DNA from: Saccharopolyspora aridisoli
GTDB taxonomy: Bacteria; Actinomycetota; Actinomycetes; Mycobacteriales; Pseudonocardiaceae
Assembly (NCBI RefSeq): GCF_004348445.1
Contig: NZ_SMKV01000016.1
Span: 62,001-126,000, forward strand
DNA: 64,000 bases
Direction of reading: 5' to 3'
A program made the translations under genes and the position numbers. The notes below the pieces were generated by a model. The model worked only from the letters and a program-made list of their open reading frames with translations. It ran no database searches and had not been told where the DNA came from. Position 1 is the stretch's first letter, and every line of letters begins with the position of its first letter. Below, piece by piece: positions 36,918 to 45,610 of the stretch.

Positions 36918-38420
36918 GTGAGCGCGAACGGAACGGCTGCCGAACGTCCGGGCGGGAGCGCGGAGGGCTCCGCCGGTCCGCGACGCCGCGCGATCTGGGT
37001 TCCCGAGCCCGCAGAGCTGTCCGATGTGGAATTGCTGCTGGACGGTGCTTTCCGGCCGCTGCGGGGATTGCTCACCGCCGACGAGGTCGAGTCGGTGCGC
37101 ACCCGCCAACGCCTCGACGCCGACGTGCCCTGGCCCGAACCGATCATCCTGACGGTTCCCGAGGAGGTCGCCGCGGCCGAGGAGATCGAGCTGCGCGACG
37201 CCGAAGGGGCCCCGGTCGCGGTGATCCGCAACGAAACCCCGTGGTCCGATGCGGTCGGCGCGCACCCGGCAGGTCCGATCGCGGCCGCCGAGGAACCCAC
37301 CGGAGTGCTCCGCCGGATGCGCCCGCCCGCCGACCGTGTCCGGGCCGCGCTCCCGGCCGGACCCGTGCTCGGCGTGCTGCCCGAGGCTCCGCTGCACCAC
37401 CGCGAGCTCGCCCAGATCCGCCAGCTGGCCGCCGAGATCCGCGCGCACGTCCTGGTCCTGCCGCGCATGATCGGTCCGCGTCCCGAAGCGCTTGTCCAGT
37501 CGGTGCTGGCCGCTCGCCCGGAACTGCCGGAGGGCAGCACGATCGTCCCGGTCCCGCTGGTGCGCCGCGCCGACCCCAAGCGCGACGCCCTGCTCGCGGC
37601 GCACGTCGCCGCCGCCTACGGCGCCACCCACCTGGTCTCGGGCGGCCCCCTCGAACGGGCCCCCATCCAGGTGCTCGAAGCGCCGGAGGTGGTGCGCGAC
37701 AACGCCGACCGCTGGCGTCCGGCCGCGCAGGTCGCCCCCGCGGAGAGCCGCCCCGGTCTCAGCGACGAGTGCCTGCGCGAGCTCCTCGACAGCGGCGCGG
37801 AACTGCCTGACTGGTTCACCACGCCCGCCATCGCCGAGCACCAGCGCAGGCTCCACCCGCCGCTGGCCGCGCGCGGGTTCACCGTCCTGTTCACCGGCCT
37901 GTCCGGCGCTGGCAAGTCGACCCTCGCCCGGGCGCTGCGCGACCAGCTCAGCAGGCACGACCACCGCGCGGTGACGCTGCTCGACGGCGACGTCGTCCGC
38001 CGCACGCTGTGCGAGGGCCTGGGTTTCTCCGCCGAGGACCGCAGCCGCAACGTCCGACGCATCGGCTACGTCGCCGCCGAGGTCACCCGCCACGGCGGCG
38101 CGGCGATCTGCGCGCCCATCGCGCCGTACCACGCCGACCGGGACGCGGTGCGCCGCATGGTCCACGAGGCGGGCGGGTTCGTGCTGGTCCACGTGGCCAC
38201 GCCGCTGGGGGAGTGCGAGCGGCGCGACCGCAAGGGGCTCTACCGGAAGGCGCGCAGCGGGTCGCTGCCCGAGTTCACCGGCGTCTCCGCTCCGTACGAG
38301 GTCCCCGATGACGCGGACCTCGTCCTGGACACCTCCGAGCTGTCGCAGGACGAGGCCGTGGAACTCGTCGTGGCCTTGTTGCGCGAGCGGGGCTGGGTGC
38401 GGTCGTGGACCTCGGTGTAG
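36918..38420 (+). CDS. cysC: APS kinase fused to a degenerate ATP-sulfurylase-like domain
   Basis: The 500-residue protein has an APS kinase domain at its C-terminus (about residues 320-500). It carries Walker A GLSGAGKST at 327-335, DGDVVRRTLCEGLGFS, and DRDAVRRMVHEAGGFVLVHVATPL. The kinase converts APS plus ATP to PAPS. Residues 15-300 resemble a homomeric ATP sulfurylase with its PUA-like part, but the nucleotide motifs are eroded: the HxxH region reads APLHHRELAQIR and the GRDHAG loop reads SGGPLERAP. The N-terminal half is therefore probably regulatory or structural, because CysD and CysN are encoded downstream. GTG 36918 is chosen for its AGAGG site. Confidence 0.88.
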   Translation: MSANGTAAERPGGSAEGSAGPRRRAIWVPEPAELSDVELLLDGAFRPLRGLLTADEVESVRTRQRLDADVPWPEPIILTVPEEVAAAEEIELRDAEGAPVAVIRNETPWSDAVGAHPAGPIAAAEEPTGVLRRMRPPADRVRAALPAGPVLGVLPEAPLHHRELAQIRQLAAEIRAHVLVLPRMIGPRPEALVQSVLAARPELPEGSTIVPVPLVRRADPKRDALLAAHVAAAYGATHLVSGGPLERAPIQVLEAPEVVRDNADRWRPAAQVAPAESRPGLSDECLRELLDSGAELPDWFTTPAIAEHQRRLHPPLAARGFTVLFTGLSGAGKSTLARALRDQLSRHDHRAVTLLDGDVVRRTLCEGLGFSAEDRSRNVRRIGYVAAEVTRHGGAAICAPIAPYHADRDAVRRMVHEAGGFVLVHVATPLGECERRDRKGLYRKARSGSLPEFTGVSAPYEVPDDADLVLDTSELSQDEAVELVVALLRERGWVRSWTSV

Positions 38421-39286
38421 CGGCGACAGGGCTGCTCACCGGCCTGATGGTGGGCGTGACCGGCATGGGCGGCGGCGCGCTGACGATGCCGCTGCTGACA
38501 CTGGTCTTCGGCGTGCCGCCGCTGGCCGCGGTGTCCTCGGACCTGGTGGCCGCGGCGGTGGTGAAACCGCTGGGCGCGGCGGTGCACCTGCGGCGCCGCA
38601 CGGTGCAGCCCGAGCTGGTCGGCTGGCTGTGCCTGGGTTCGCTGCCCTGCGCGGCCGCCGGGTCGTTGCTGGCGGGATCGCTGGGCAGCGGGGCCGAGTC
38701 CGTGCTCGAGGAGGTCGCGGGCGGCGCGGTGCTGCTGGCCGCGGTCACGCTGTTCGCCCGGGCGTTGCTCTCGCGCCTACCCTCCACATCGGACGGAATG
38801 CGGGTGCGCCCGGTCCCCACGGTGCTGCTCGGCGCGGTCGCCGGCCTGGTGGTGGGCACGACCTCGGTGGGTTCCGGATCGATCATCATCGTGGTGCTGC
38901 TGCTGCTCCACCGCGGGCTGAGCTCGGCGCGGCTGGTCGGCACGGACCTCGTCCAGGCGGTGCCGCTGGTGCTGGTCCCGGCGATCGGCCACCTGTTCGC
39001 CGGTGACGTCCACATCGGACTGGTCGGTTCGCTGCTGGCGGGGTCGATCCCGGGAGTGCTGGTGGGATCGGTGATCTCAGCGCGGGTTCCCGACCGGCCG
39101 GTGCGGGTGCTGCTCGGTGGAATGCTGGTGACCACCGGGCTGATCATGGTCGGCACCGACGTGGTGCCGGGAGTGTCGGCGGGACTGCTGGTCGTTCTGC
39201 TCGGCGCGGTGATCGCACCGCTGCGCAGCGCGATGTCGTCGCGGCGGGCACCCGTCGCGAATGATCACAGGGAGGTAGTGGGGTGA
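38405..39286 (+). CDS. TSUP (TauE/SafE) family anion transporter
   Basis: The 293-residue protein starts at a GTG within the last codons of cysC. It is a TSUP carrier with about eight membrane helices in two repeats: GLLTGLMVGVTGMGGGALTMPLL and later GAVAGLVVGTTSVGSGSIIIVVL. The family moves sulfite, sulfoacetate or other small sulfur anions. Its place inside the sulfate-activation genes suggests sulfate import or sulfite export. The direction of transport is not shown by sequence. Confidence 0.87.
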   Translation: MDLGVAATGLLTGLMVGVTGMGGGALTMPLLTLVFGVPPLAAVSSDLVAAAVVKPLGAAVHLRRRTVQPELVGWLCLGSLPCAAAGSLLAGSLGSGAESVLEEVAGGAVLLAAVTLFARALLSRLPSTSDGMRVRPVPTVLLGAVAGLVVGTTSVGSGSIIIVVLLLLHRGLSSARLVGTDLVQAVPLVLVPAIGHLFAGDVHIGLVGSLLAGSIPGVLVGSVISARVPDRPVRVLLGGMLVTTGLIMVGTDVVPGVSAGLLVVLLGAVIAPLRSAMSSRRAPVANDHREVVG

Positions 39287-40035
39287 GCGACGACCACGAG
39301 CTGGCCGCGCGGCTGGCGCGGCGAGCGGGCGACCGCCTGGTCGAGCTGCGAGACGGGTCCACAGCGCAACCCCGGGCGCTCGGTGACGCAGGTGACGCCG
39401 CGGCGCACCAGCTGCTCGTCGAGGCGCTCGCGCAGGAACGCCCGGCCGATCCGGTGCTGTCCGAGCACGGCGTGGCCGGTCCGGATCGCGTTCCGGGCGA
39501 ACGCGTTTGGATCGTCGACCCGCTCGACGGCACGCGCGAGTTCACCGAACCCGGCCGCGCCGACTGGGCGGTGCACGTCGCCCTCGTCGAACACCACGAG
39601 GTCATCGCTTCCGCCGTCGCGCTGCCCGCCCAGGGAGTCGTGCTGGACACCGGCGAACCGCCGAAGCAGCCCACGCGCCCCATCGAGCGCCCGCGCATCG
39701 CGGTCAGCCGCAGCAGGCCACCGGAGTTCGTTGCCGAGATCGCCGCCGAGATCGGTGCCGAACTGGTCCCGATGGGCTCGGCCGGCGCCAAGATCACCGC
39801 CGTGGTCCTCGGAGAGGTCGACGCCTACCTGCACGGCGGCGGCCAGTACGAGTGGGACAGCGCCGCGCCGGTCGGCATCGCCCGCGCCGCCGGACTGCAC
39901 ACCAGCCGCCTCGACGGCACCGAACTCGGCTACGACCGCCCCGACCCGTGGCTGCCCGACCTGCTGGTCTGCCGCCGCGAGCTGGCCGTGGACCTGCTCG
40001 CCGCCCTGTCCCACCGAATCGAGGGGAGTCACTGA
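39283..40035 (+). CDS. cysQ: 3'(2'),5'-bisphosphate nucleotidase
   Basis: The 250-residue protein is an inositol-monophosphatase-superfamily enzyme with the metal motif WIVDPLDGTREF and the second motif YEWDSAAP. It removes the 3'-phosphate of PAP, the by-product of sulfotransferases and PAPS reductase, and can also act on PAPS. Its GTG overlaps the transporter stop (GTGA). Having it in an operon with sulfotransferases makes sense, because PAP inhibits them. Confidence 0.9.
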   Translation: MSDDHELAARLARRAGDRLVELRDGSTAQPRALGDAGDAAAHQLLVEALAQERPADPVLSEHGVAGPDRVPGERVWIVDPLDGTREFTEPGRADWAVHVALVEHHEVIASAVALPAQGVVLDTGEPPKQPTRPIERPRIAVSRSRPPEFVAEIAAEIGAELVPMGSAGAKITAVVLGEVDAYLHGGGQYEWDSAAPVGIARAAGLHTSRLDGTELGYDRPDPWLPDLLVCRRELAVDLLAALSHRIEGSH

Positions 40036-40937
40036 TGCCCGCCGGGCTGTCTCGTCTGGACGTGCTCGAATCCGAAGCTGTGCACCTCATCCGCGAGGTG
40101 GTCGCCGAACGCGACCGCCCTGCGCTGCTGTTCTCCGGCGGCAAGGACTCCGCAGTGCTGCTCAAGCTCGCGGAGAAGGCTTTCGCCCCGGCGCCGATCC
40201 CGTTCCCCGTGCTGCACGTCGACACCGGTCACAACTTCGAAGAGGTCCTCGACTTCCGGGACCGCCGCGCCGCCGAACTCGGCGTGCGGCTGGTGGTGGC
40301 CTCGGTGCAGGAGTCCATCGACGCCGGCCGCACCACCGAGCCCGAGGGGCTGACCAGCCGCAACCGGCTGCAGACGGCCTCTCTGCTGGAGGCCATCGCC
40401 GAGCACGGCTTCGATGCTCTGTTCGGCGGCGCCAGGCGGGACGAGGAACGCGCTCGCGCCAAGGAGCGCATGCTGTCCTTCCGTGACACCTTCGGCCAGT
40501 GGGATCCGCGCAACCAGCGCCCCGAGCTGTGGAACCTCTACAACGGGCTGATCCACCCCGGTGAGAACGTGCGCGCCTTCCCGCTGTCGAATTGGACGGA
40601 GCGCGACGTCTGGACCTACATCGACCAAGAGGGCGTCGAGCTTCCGCCGCTGTACTTCGCCCACAACCGCAAGGTCTTCGCGCGCGACGGGATGCTGTTG
40701 GCCGACAACCCGTTCCTGCCGCGCGACGCCGACGAGCAGCTGGTCGAGCGGTCCGTGCGGTTCCGCACCGTCGGCGACATGACCTGCACCGGTGCTGTGG
40801 AGTCGACGGCGGCCACGGTGTCCGAAGTGATCGCCGAGATCGCCGCGACCAGGATTTCCGAGCGCGGCCAGACCCGCGCCGACGACCGCACCAGCGCGGC
40901 GGCGATGGAGGACCGCAAACGGGAGGGGTACTTCTGA
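40035..40937 (+). CDS. cysD: Sulfate adenylyltransferase small subunit
   Basis: The 300-residue protein begins MPAGLSRLDVLESEAVHLIR and has the PP-loop LLFSGGKDSAVLLKLAEK, VLHVDTGHNFEEVLDFRD, and FGGARRDEERARAKER. It adenylates sulfate to APS, driven by GTP hydrolysis on CysN. The length fits the family (about 300). Its ATG shares a base with the cysQ stop, and it couples to cysN the same way. Confidence 0.95.
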   Translation: MPAGLSRLDVLESEAVHLIREVVAERDRPALLFSGGKDSAVLLKLAEKAFAPAPIPFPVLHVDTGHNFEEVLDFRDRRAAELGVRLVVASVQESIDAGRTTEPEGLTSRNRLQTASLLEAIAEHGFDALFGGARRDEERARAKERMLSFRDTFGQWDPRNQRPELWNLYNGLIHPGENVRAFPLSNWTERDVWTYIDQEGVELPPLYFAHNRKVFARDGMLLADNPFLPRDADEQLVERSVRFRTVGDMTCTGAVESTAATVSEVIAEIAATRISERGQTRADDRTSAAAMEDRKREGYF

Positions 40938-42205
40938 TGACCACCACCGAACCGGTCTTCGCCCCGGCCGACAGCCTGCTGCGCTTCGCCACCGCGGGCG
41001 CCGTCGACGACGGCAAGTCGACCCTGATCGGGCGGCTGCTGCACGATTCCAAGTCGCTGCTGGCCGACCAGCTCGAGCAGCTGGAGGTGGCCAGCAAGGA
41101 GCGCGGGGACGAGCAGCTCGACCTGGCGATGCTCACCGACGGGCTGCGCGCCGAGCGCGAGCAGGGCATCACCATCGACGTCGCGCACCGCTACTTCGAG
41201 ACCGCGCGTCGGGCGTTCATCATCGCCGACACGCCCGGTCACGCCCAGTACACCCGCAACATGGTCACCGGTGCCTCCACCGCGGACCTGGCGATCGTGC
41301 TCGTCGACGCCCGCAACGGGCTCACCGAGCAGAGCCGCAGGCATGCGGTGCTGGCGGGCCTGCTGCGAGTGCCGCAGCTGGTGCTGGCGGTGAACAAGAT
41401 GGACCTGGTCGGCTACGACGAGTCCGTCTTCCGCGCCATCGTGCGGGAGTTCGCGACGCTCACCGAGCGGCTGGACCTGCGCGAGGTCACCGCCATCCCG
41501 ATCTCGGCGCTGCGCGGCGACAACGTCGTGGACCGCTCCGCGGCGATGCCGTGGTACGACGGTCCGTCGCTGCTGGAGCACCTGGAGCAGGTCGAGGTCG
41601 TCGACGAGACGGGCCTCTTCCGGCTGCCGGTGCAGTACGCCATCCGCGCGCAGGAGCAGGACTACCGGGGTTGCGCGGGACAGATCGCGGGCGGATCGAT
41701 CGCGCCGGGCGAGCAGGTGCTGCACCTGCCCTCCGGGATGCGCAGCCGCGTGGTCGCCGTCGACACCGCCGACGGGGAGCTGGAGCGCGGTCGGGCGCCG
41801 CAGTCGGTCGCGTTGCGGTTGGCCGAGGACATCGACGTCGGACGCGGGGACGTGCTCTGCTCGGTCGACCAGCCCTCGGCCGCGGCCGAGGAGCTGACGG
41901 CGTCGGTGTGCTGGATGTCGCCGAAGGCCCCGCTCGCCCCGGGCACCCGGTTGCTGCTCAAGCACACCACCCGCGTCGTCAAGGCGATCGTCACCGAGGT
42001 CCGCGAACGGCTCGACGTCACCACCTTGGAGCGCCGCCCGGCCGATTCGCTGGTGCTCAACGACATCGGCGAGATCACCGTGCGCCTCGCGCAACCGGTG
42101 TTCTGCGATCCCTACGAGCGCAACAGGTTCACCGGGGGAGCGGTGCTCATCGACGAGTCCAACCATGCGACGGTCGGTGCTGTCCTGATCACCGAAGCGC
42201 GCTGA
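40937..42205 (+). CDS. cysN: Sulfate adenylyltransferase large subunit (GTPase)
   Basis: The 422-residue GTPase has G1 AGAVDDGKSTLIGRLLHD, G3 DTPGHAQYTRNM and G4 NKMDL, then two beta-barrel domains ending GGAVLIDESNHATVG. It drives CysD by GTP hydrolysis. No APS kinase is fused at its C-terminus, unlike mycobacterial CysNC; the kinase is the separate gene at 36918. The ATG overlaps the cysD stop. Confidence 0.95.
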   Translation: MTTTEPVFAPADSLLRFATAGAVDDGKSTLIGRLLHDSKSLLADQLEQLEVASKERGDEQLDLAMLTDGLRAEREQGITIDVAHRYFETARRAFIIADTPGHAQYTRNMVTGASTADLAIVLVDARNGLTEQSRRHAVLAGLLRVPQLVLAVNKMDLVGYDESVFRAIVREFATLTERLDLREVTAIPISALRGDNVVDRSAAMPWYDGPSLLEHLEQVEVVDETGLFRLPVQYAIRAQEQDYRGCAGQIAGGSIAPGEQVLHLPSGMRSRVVAVDTADGELERGRAPQSVALRLAEDIDVGRGDVLCSVDQPSAAAEELTASVCWMSPKAPLAPGTRLLLKHTTRVVKAIVTEVRERLDVTTLERRPADSLVLNDIGEITVRLAQPVFCDPYERNRFTGGAVLIDESNHATVGAVLITEAR

Positions 42206-42237
42206 AAGACCCTGAACGGCACGACGGAGGAGCGAGA

Positions 42238-42894
42238 ATGGTCAAGATCATCGGAGCCGGCTTCGGCCGGACCGGAACCGCGTCGATGAAGGCGGCGCTG
42301 GAACACCTCGGCTTCGCGCCGTGCTACCACATGTTCGAGGTCATCGCGCAACCCGAACGCGCGAAGGACTGGGACCGCGCGCTGGACGGGGAGGTCGACG
42401 ACTGGGACACCGTGCTCGGCGGTTTCGAGTCCACCGTGGACTGGCCGGGCTGCACGTTCTGGCGCGAACTCATGGACTTCTACCCGGACGCGAAGGTGCT
42501 GCTCACCGTCCGCGACCCGGAGCGCTGGTACGACAGCGTTTTCAACACGATCTACCAGTTCGTGCAGGAGCCCCCGACCGACGACGACTTCAGCACCAAG
42601 ATGCGGCCGACCGTGGAGCGGATGATCTGGAACGGCACCTTCGACGGCCGCTTCGACGACCGCGAGCATGCCATCAAGGTCTTCGAGGCCCACAACGCCG
42701 CCGTGCGGGAGGCCGTTCCGGCCGACCGGCTGCTGGTCTACGAGGTCGGCGAGGGCTGGGACCGGCTGTGCGAGTTCCTCGACGTCCCGGTGCCCGAGGA
42801 GGCGTTCCCGCACGTCAACGACTCCGGTTCGATCCGCGATCTCGTGGACAAGACCCAGCGCGAGGGCAAGTTCACCTCACCGTTCGAATCTTGA
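42238..42894 (+). CDS. Sulfotransferase-family protein
   Basis: The 218-residue protein starts MVKIIGAGFGRTGTASMKAALEHLGF, the PAPS-binding loop of the small sulfotransferase family. LLTVRDPERWYDSVFNTIY is the 3'-phosphate-binding block. A GGAGG site precedes the ATG, 32 nt after cysN. It should transfer sulfate from PAPS to a hydroxyl or amine of a metabolite. It directly follows the PAPS-making genes, which is the best evidence that this cluster feeds sulfation. The acceptor is unknown. Confidence 0.88.
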   Translation: MVKIIGAGFGRTGTASMKAALEHLGFAPCYHMFEVIAQPERAKDWDRALDGEVDDWDTVLGGFESTVDWPGCTFWRELMDFYPDAKVLLTVRDPERWYDSVFNTIYQFVQEPPTDDDFSTKMRPTVERMIWNGTFDGRFDDREHAIKVFEAHNAAVREAVPADRLLVYEVGEGWDRLCEFLDVPVPEEAFPHVNDSGSIRDLVDKTQREGKFTSPFES

Positions 42895-42895
42895 T

Positions 42896-42990
42896 CGAGG
42901 CTGCTTGAGGAGTTCCCTTTGCTTTGCGGTGCGGGTAGCGGAACCTGAGCGGCTTCGTGGACTCCGTGCGCCACTCCTGATGTGTGCCAC
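42896..42990. repeat. Intergenic repeat, copy B
   Basis: This stretch starts at the sulfotransferase stop and is similar to 2335-2447. It shares TTGAGGAGTT, GCGGTGC(G)GGTA and CCACTC(ct)GATGTGTNCC. It overlaps the left arm of the long inverted repeat at 42945-43024. It is probably a dispersed, structured intergenic element. Confidence 0.45.
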
Positions 42991-43024
42991 GGCCTCGCGG
43001 CGTACTCGCCACGAAGCCGCTCAG
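42945..43024. repeat. 16-bp perfect inverted repeat between sulfotransferase genes
   Basis: CTGAGCGGCTTCGTGG (42945-42960) and its exact complement CCACGAAGCCGCTCAG (43009-43024) flank 48 nt. An outer pair GCGGGT (42931-42936) and ACCCGC (43026-43031) extends the structure. It may act as a terminator between the sulfotransferase and the ASST-like gene, or be the core of a mobile palindromic element. Confidence 0.65.
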
Positions 43025-43113
43025 AACCCGCGGCGGTGCGGGCTGAGTCCCGCGCCTGGAACGGCGGCTTCGCCGCACTCATGAACAGTGTCGAGCCTCT
43101 TCGAGGAGATCCA

Positions 43114-44610
43114 ATGTCCGCCAACGAGTTGGACCGCAGGACGGTGCTGCGGATGCTCGCCGCAGCACCGCTGGTTCCCGCGGCGTCATCGGGCACGGCA
43201 CAGGCCGCGCCCCGGCCGTCCGCCGGTGTCCTGGGCGCTGACCTGGTCAGCCGTCCCGACCTGCACCCGCCGCTGATGGAGATCGTCACCCCGGCCGCGG
43301 GCACCGAGCCGGGGCACGTGCTGCTCACGCCCACCGGTGCGAGCACGATGGACGTCAACGCGCCCGCGCCGCGCGCGCCCATCCAGCCGGGTTCGATGCT
43401 CATGGACGACACCGGGCAGGCCGTCTGGTTCGGTCCGGCGACCGAGGGTGTGAACTTCGACCTGAAGGTCCAGCAATACCGGGGAGAACCGGTGCTGACG
43501 TTCTGGGAGGGCGAGGTCGTGGTGCCGCCCGGATTCGGCCACGGCAAGTTCGTGGTCCTGGACGAGACCTACACCCGCATCGCCGAGGTCTCCCCGGTCA
43601 ACGGGCTGACCGGTGACCTGCACGAGTTCATCATCACGCCGCAGGGCACGGCCCTGCTCCTCGCCTACCGCGAGGTGCGGGTGGACACGACTTCCGTTGG
43701 CGGGCAGCCGAACTCGAAGGTCCTCGAGAACGTCGTGCAGGAGATCGACATCGCCTCCGGTGAGCTGGTCTTCGAGTGGAACAGCCTGGAGCACGTCGGC
43801 CTGGACGAGTCGTTCTACCCGGTCCCCGAGGACCCGGAGGCGTTCCACGACTACATCCACCTCAACGCGATCTGCGAGGACGGCGACGCGCTGCTGATCT
43901 CGGCCCGCTGCACGCACGCCGTCTACCGCATCGACCGCCGCAGCGGCGATGTGAAGTGGCGTCTGTGCGGGCGCAAGAGCGACTTCGCCATGGGTGACGA
44001 CGCGGCCTTCGCCTGGCAGCACGACGTCCGCCGGCACGCGGACGGCTCGATCAGCCTGTTCGACAACGCCGACGCGGCGGGGCGCGGCAAATCGCGCGGC
44101 ATGACGCTCAACGTCAACGAGTCGGCCAGGACGGCGACGCTGCTGCGCAGCGCGGAGAGCCCGGAAGGGCTGCTGGCGCCCAACCAGGGCAACGCCCAGA
44201 TGCTACCCAACGGTCACATGTTCGTGGGTTGGGGCGGCAAGCCCTACTTCAGCGAGTTCGGCCCGAACAACGAGGTGCTGTTCCACGGCCGCTTCGCGGA
44301 GTCGATGGGTTCCTACCGCGCCTACCGCGCTCAGTGGGTCGGCAAGCCCACCGACGCCCCGGCGGTCGCCGGGACGCCGGGCGACGGAGTGACCAGCGTC
44401 TACGCCAGCTGGAACGGCGCCACCGAGGTGACCAGCTGGCGAGTCCTCGCGGGTCCGGACGAGCAGAACCTCACGCCGGTCCTGGACGTCCCGAAGGCGG
44501 GCTTCGAAACCAAGATCGACATCCAGGGCTCCCACGCCTTCGCAGCGGTGGAAGCTCTCGACACCTCCGGCGCGGTGCTCGGCAAGTCGCCCGCGGTCCA
44601 GGTCGCATGA
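43114..44610 (+). CDS. Tat-exported arylsulfotransferase (ASST)-like protein
   Basis: From ATG 43114 after CGAGGAG, the protein is 498 residues. It opens with a twin-arginine signal (LDRRTVLRMLAAAPLVPAA, cleavage near AQAA), so it is exported folded. The body is a beta-propeller of the Arylsulfotran_2 type: LLTPTGASTMDVNAPAPRAP, DLHEFIITPQGTALLLAYRE, DYIHLNAICEDGDALLISAR, WQHDVRRHADGSISLFDNA. A fibronectin-like C-terminal segment follows. Classical ASST transfers sulfate between phenols without PAPS. Its place behind a PAPS cluster supports a sulfation role, but activity in this subfamily is unproven. Confidence 0.83.
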   Translation: MSANELDRRTVLRMLAAAPLVPAASSGTAQAAPRPSAGVLGADLVSRPDLHPPLMEIVTPAAGTEPGHVLLTPTGASTMDVNAPAPRAPIQPGSMLMDDTGQAVWFGPATEGVNFDLKVQQYRGEPVLTFWEGEVVVPPGFGHGKFVVLDETYTRIAEVSPVNGLTGDLHEFIITPQGTALLLAYREVRVDTTSVGGQPNSKVLENVVQEIDIASGELVFEWNSLEHVGLDESFYPVPEDPEAFHDYIHLNAICEDGDALLISARCTHAVYRIDRRSGDVKWRLCGRKSDFAMGDDAAFAWQHDVRRHADGSISLFDNADAAGRGKSRGMTLNVNESARTATLLRSAESPEGLLAPNQGNAQMLPNGHMFVGWGGKPYFSEFGPNNEVLFHGRFAESMGSYRAYRAQWVGKPTDAPAVAGTPGDGVTSVYASWNGATEVTSWRVLAGPDEQNLTPVLDVPKAGFETKIDIQGSHAFAAVEALDTSGAVLGKSPAVQVA

Positions 44611-44659
44611 ACCTCCGGCGGGTCCGCAACCAGGAGCCCGCCGGAGATCCCACCTCGGG

Positions 44660-45165
44660 GCGAACTCGCTGACCGGGCGATCGCCCCAGCGCGCCTGTTC
44701 GACCACGTCGAACCAGGTGCGGCCGCGCCGACGTCCGGGTGCAGGTCCACGACGTGCGTCGAAGAGCCCAACGGCACGGCCTCTGGGCGCTGCCGCTCCT
44801 GCTCGGCGATCAGGCCGGGCAGGCGTAGCCGTCGTCCGCGCGCGGGTGGTGCTCGTGGAAGTCGGCGATGAGCGCTTTCCGGGAACTCGTCCCGCTGGTC
44901 GCCAGCGATGTCGGTGGCCACGTCGACGTGCGGGAGCACCACCTCCGGTTGCTTGCGATCGGCGATGCCGGAGGAGGTGTGCGGCGCGATCGCGTCCGAC
45001 AGGACGTCGAGCTCGTACTCGGGCACTCCGGCCTCGCGCGCGAACTCCACGTCCGGATCGGCGCCGTGGACCTCGAACCGCTCGGGACTGCTCGTCGCAT
45101 CTGCCCCCGAGGTCGTGCAGGCGTTGCACAGAACAGCAGCTCGTCGTCGGGTTCGCTCACGGCTC
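44660..45165 (-). pseudogene. Broken HD-domain (cyanamide hydratase-like) gene
   Basis: Leftward from about 45165 the HD-phosphohydrolase pattern is split over frames. DELLFCAT comes first, then a shifted RLHDLGG carrying the HD dyad, then RFEVHGADPDVEFAREAGVP, ELDVLSDAIAPHTSSGIADR, KQPEVVLPHVDVATDIAGDQ, IADFHEHHPRADDGYACPA and GLIAEQERQRPEAVP. At least two frame changes are needed to join them. The N-terminus is lost. The lower boundary is approximate. Confidence 0.65.
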
Positions 45166-45199
45166 TTGCTGGGCCGCCAGCTCGCGACCGCAGACGTAG

Positions 45200-45470
45200 C
45201 TCCTGGTGCAGTGGTGGTGCACGAAGTGCGGGACGCGGAATCGTTGACCGAAACGGCCTGGCGCCGCTCAGATGGCTGCCGGACGCCAGGACCGAGCTGG
45301 CCGAGGACCTCCTCGAGACCACCGACCTCCCCGTGGAGCAGGTCGCCAGGAAGTCCGGCCTCCCCACGGCGGTCACCTTCCGCCACCACTCCACCCGAAC
45401 AGCAGTAATCCCGCCGCACCACTACCGGCGCTGCCTGACGGGTCGTTCCCCGGCCGTCGGCCGCCTCGCT
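45200..45470 (+). pseudogene. Remnant of an AraC-family regulator C-terminus
   Basis: One plus-strand frame reads LRWLPDARTELAEDLLETTD, LPVEQVARKSGLPTAVTFRH and IPPHHYRRCLTGR. This is the double helix-turn-helix end of a GlxA-type AraC regulator. Everything upstream is missing or out of frame. It abuts the HD-domain pseudogene, so this 1-kb stretch appears to be decaying. Confidence 0.6.
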
Positions 45471-45610
45471 CGGATCGTCGTGACCGATCCCACGCGCACC
45501 CACCACGAGCAGCGGCGGGACCCGGAGCTCGCTGGTCGTTGAGGTCCTCGGAGCAGCTCTCCGCTCCAGTGAGGAGGTTAGGATGCTTTAGACTCGAAGG
45601 AGTGCTGATC

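Noticed and set aside
36849-38192. A long open frame (447 codons) antisense to the APS kinase gene
   Set aside because: Its protein is Arg-, Gly- and Asp-rich nonsense of the kind high-GC genes produce on the opposite strand, while the plus strand carries Walker A and other APS kinase motifs.
40616-42166. A 516-codon frame antisense to cysN
   Set aside because: The plus strand has complete G1, G3 and G4 GTPase motifs; the antisense product shows no recognisable domain.
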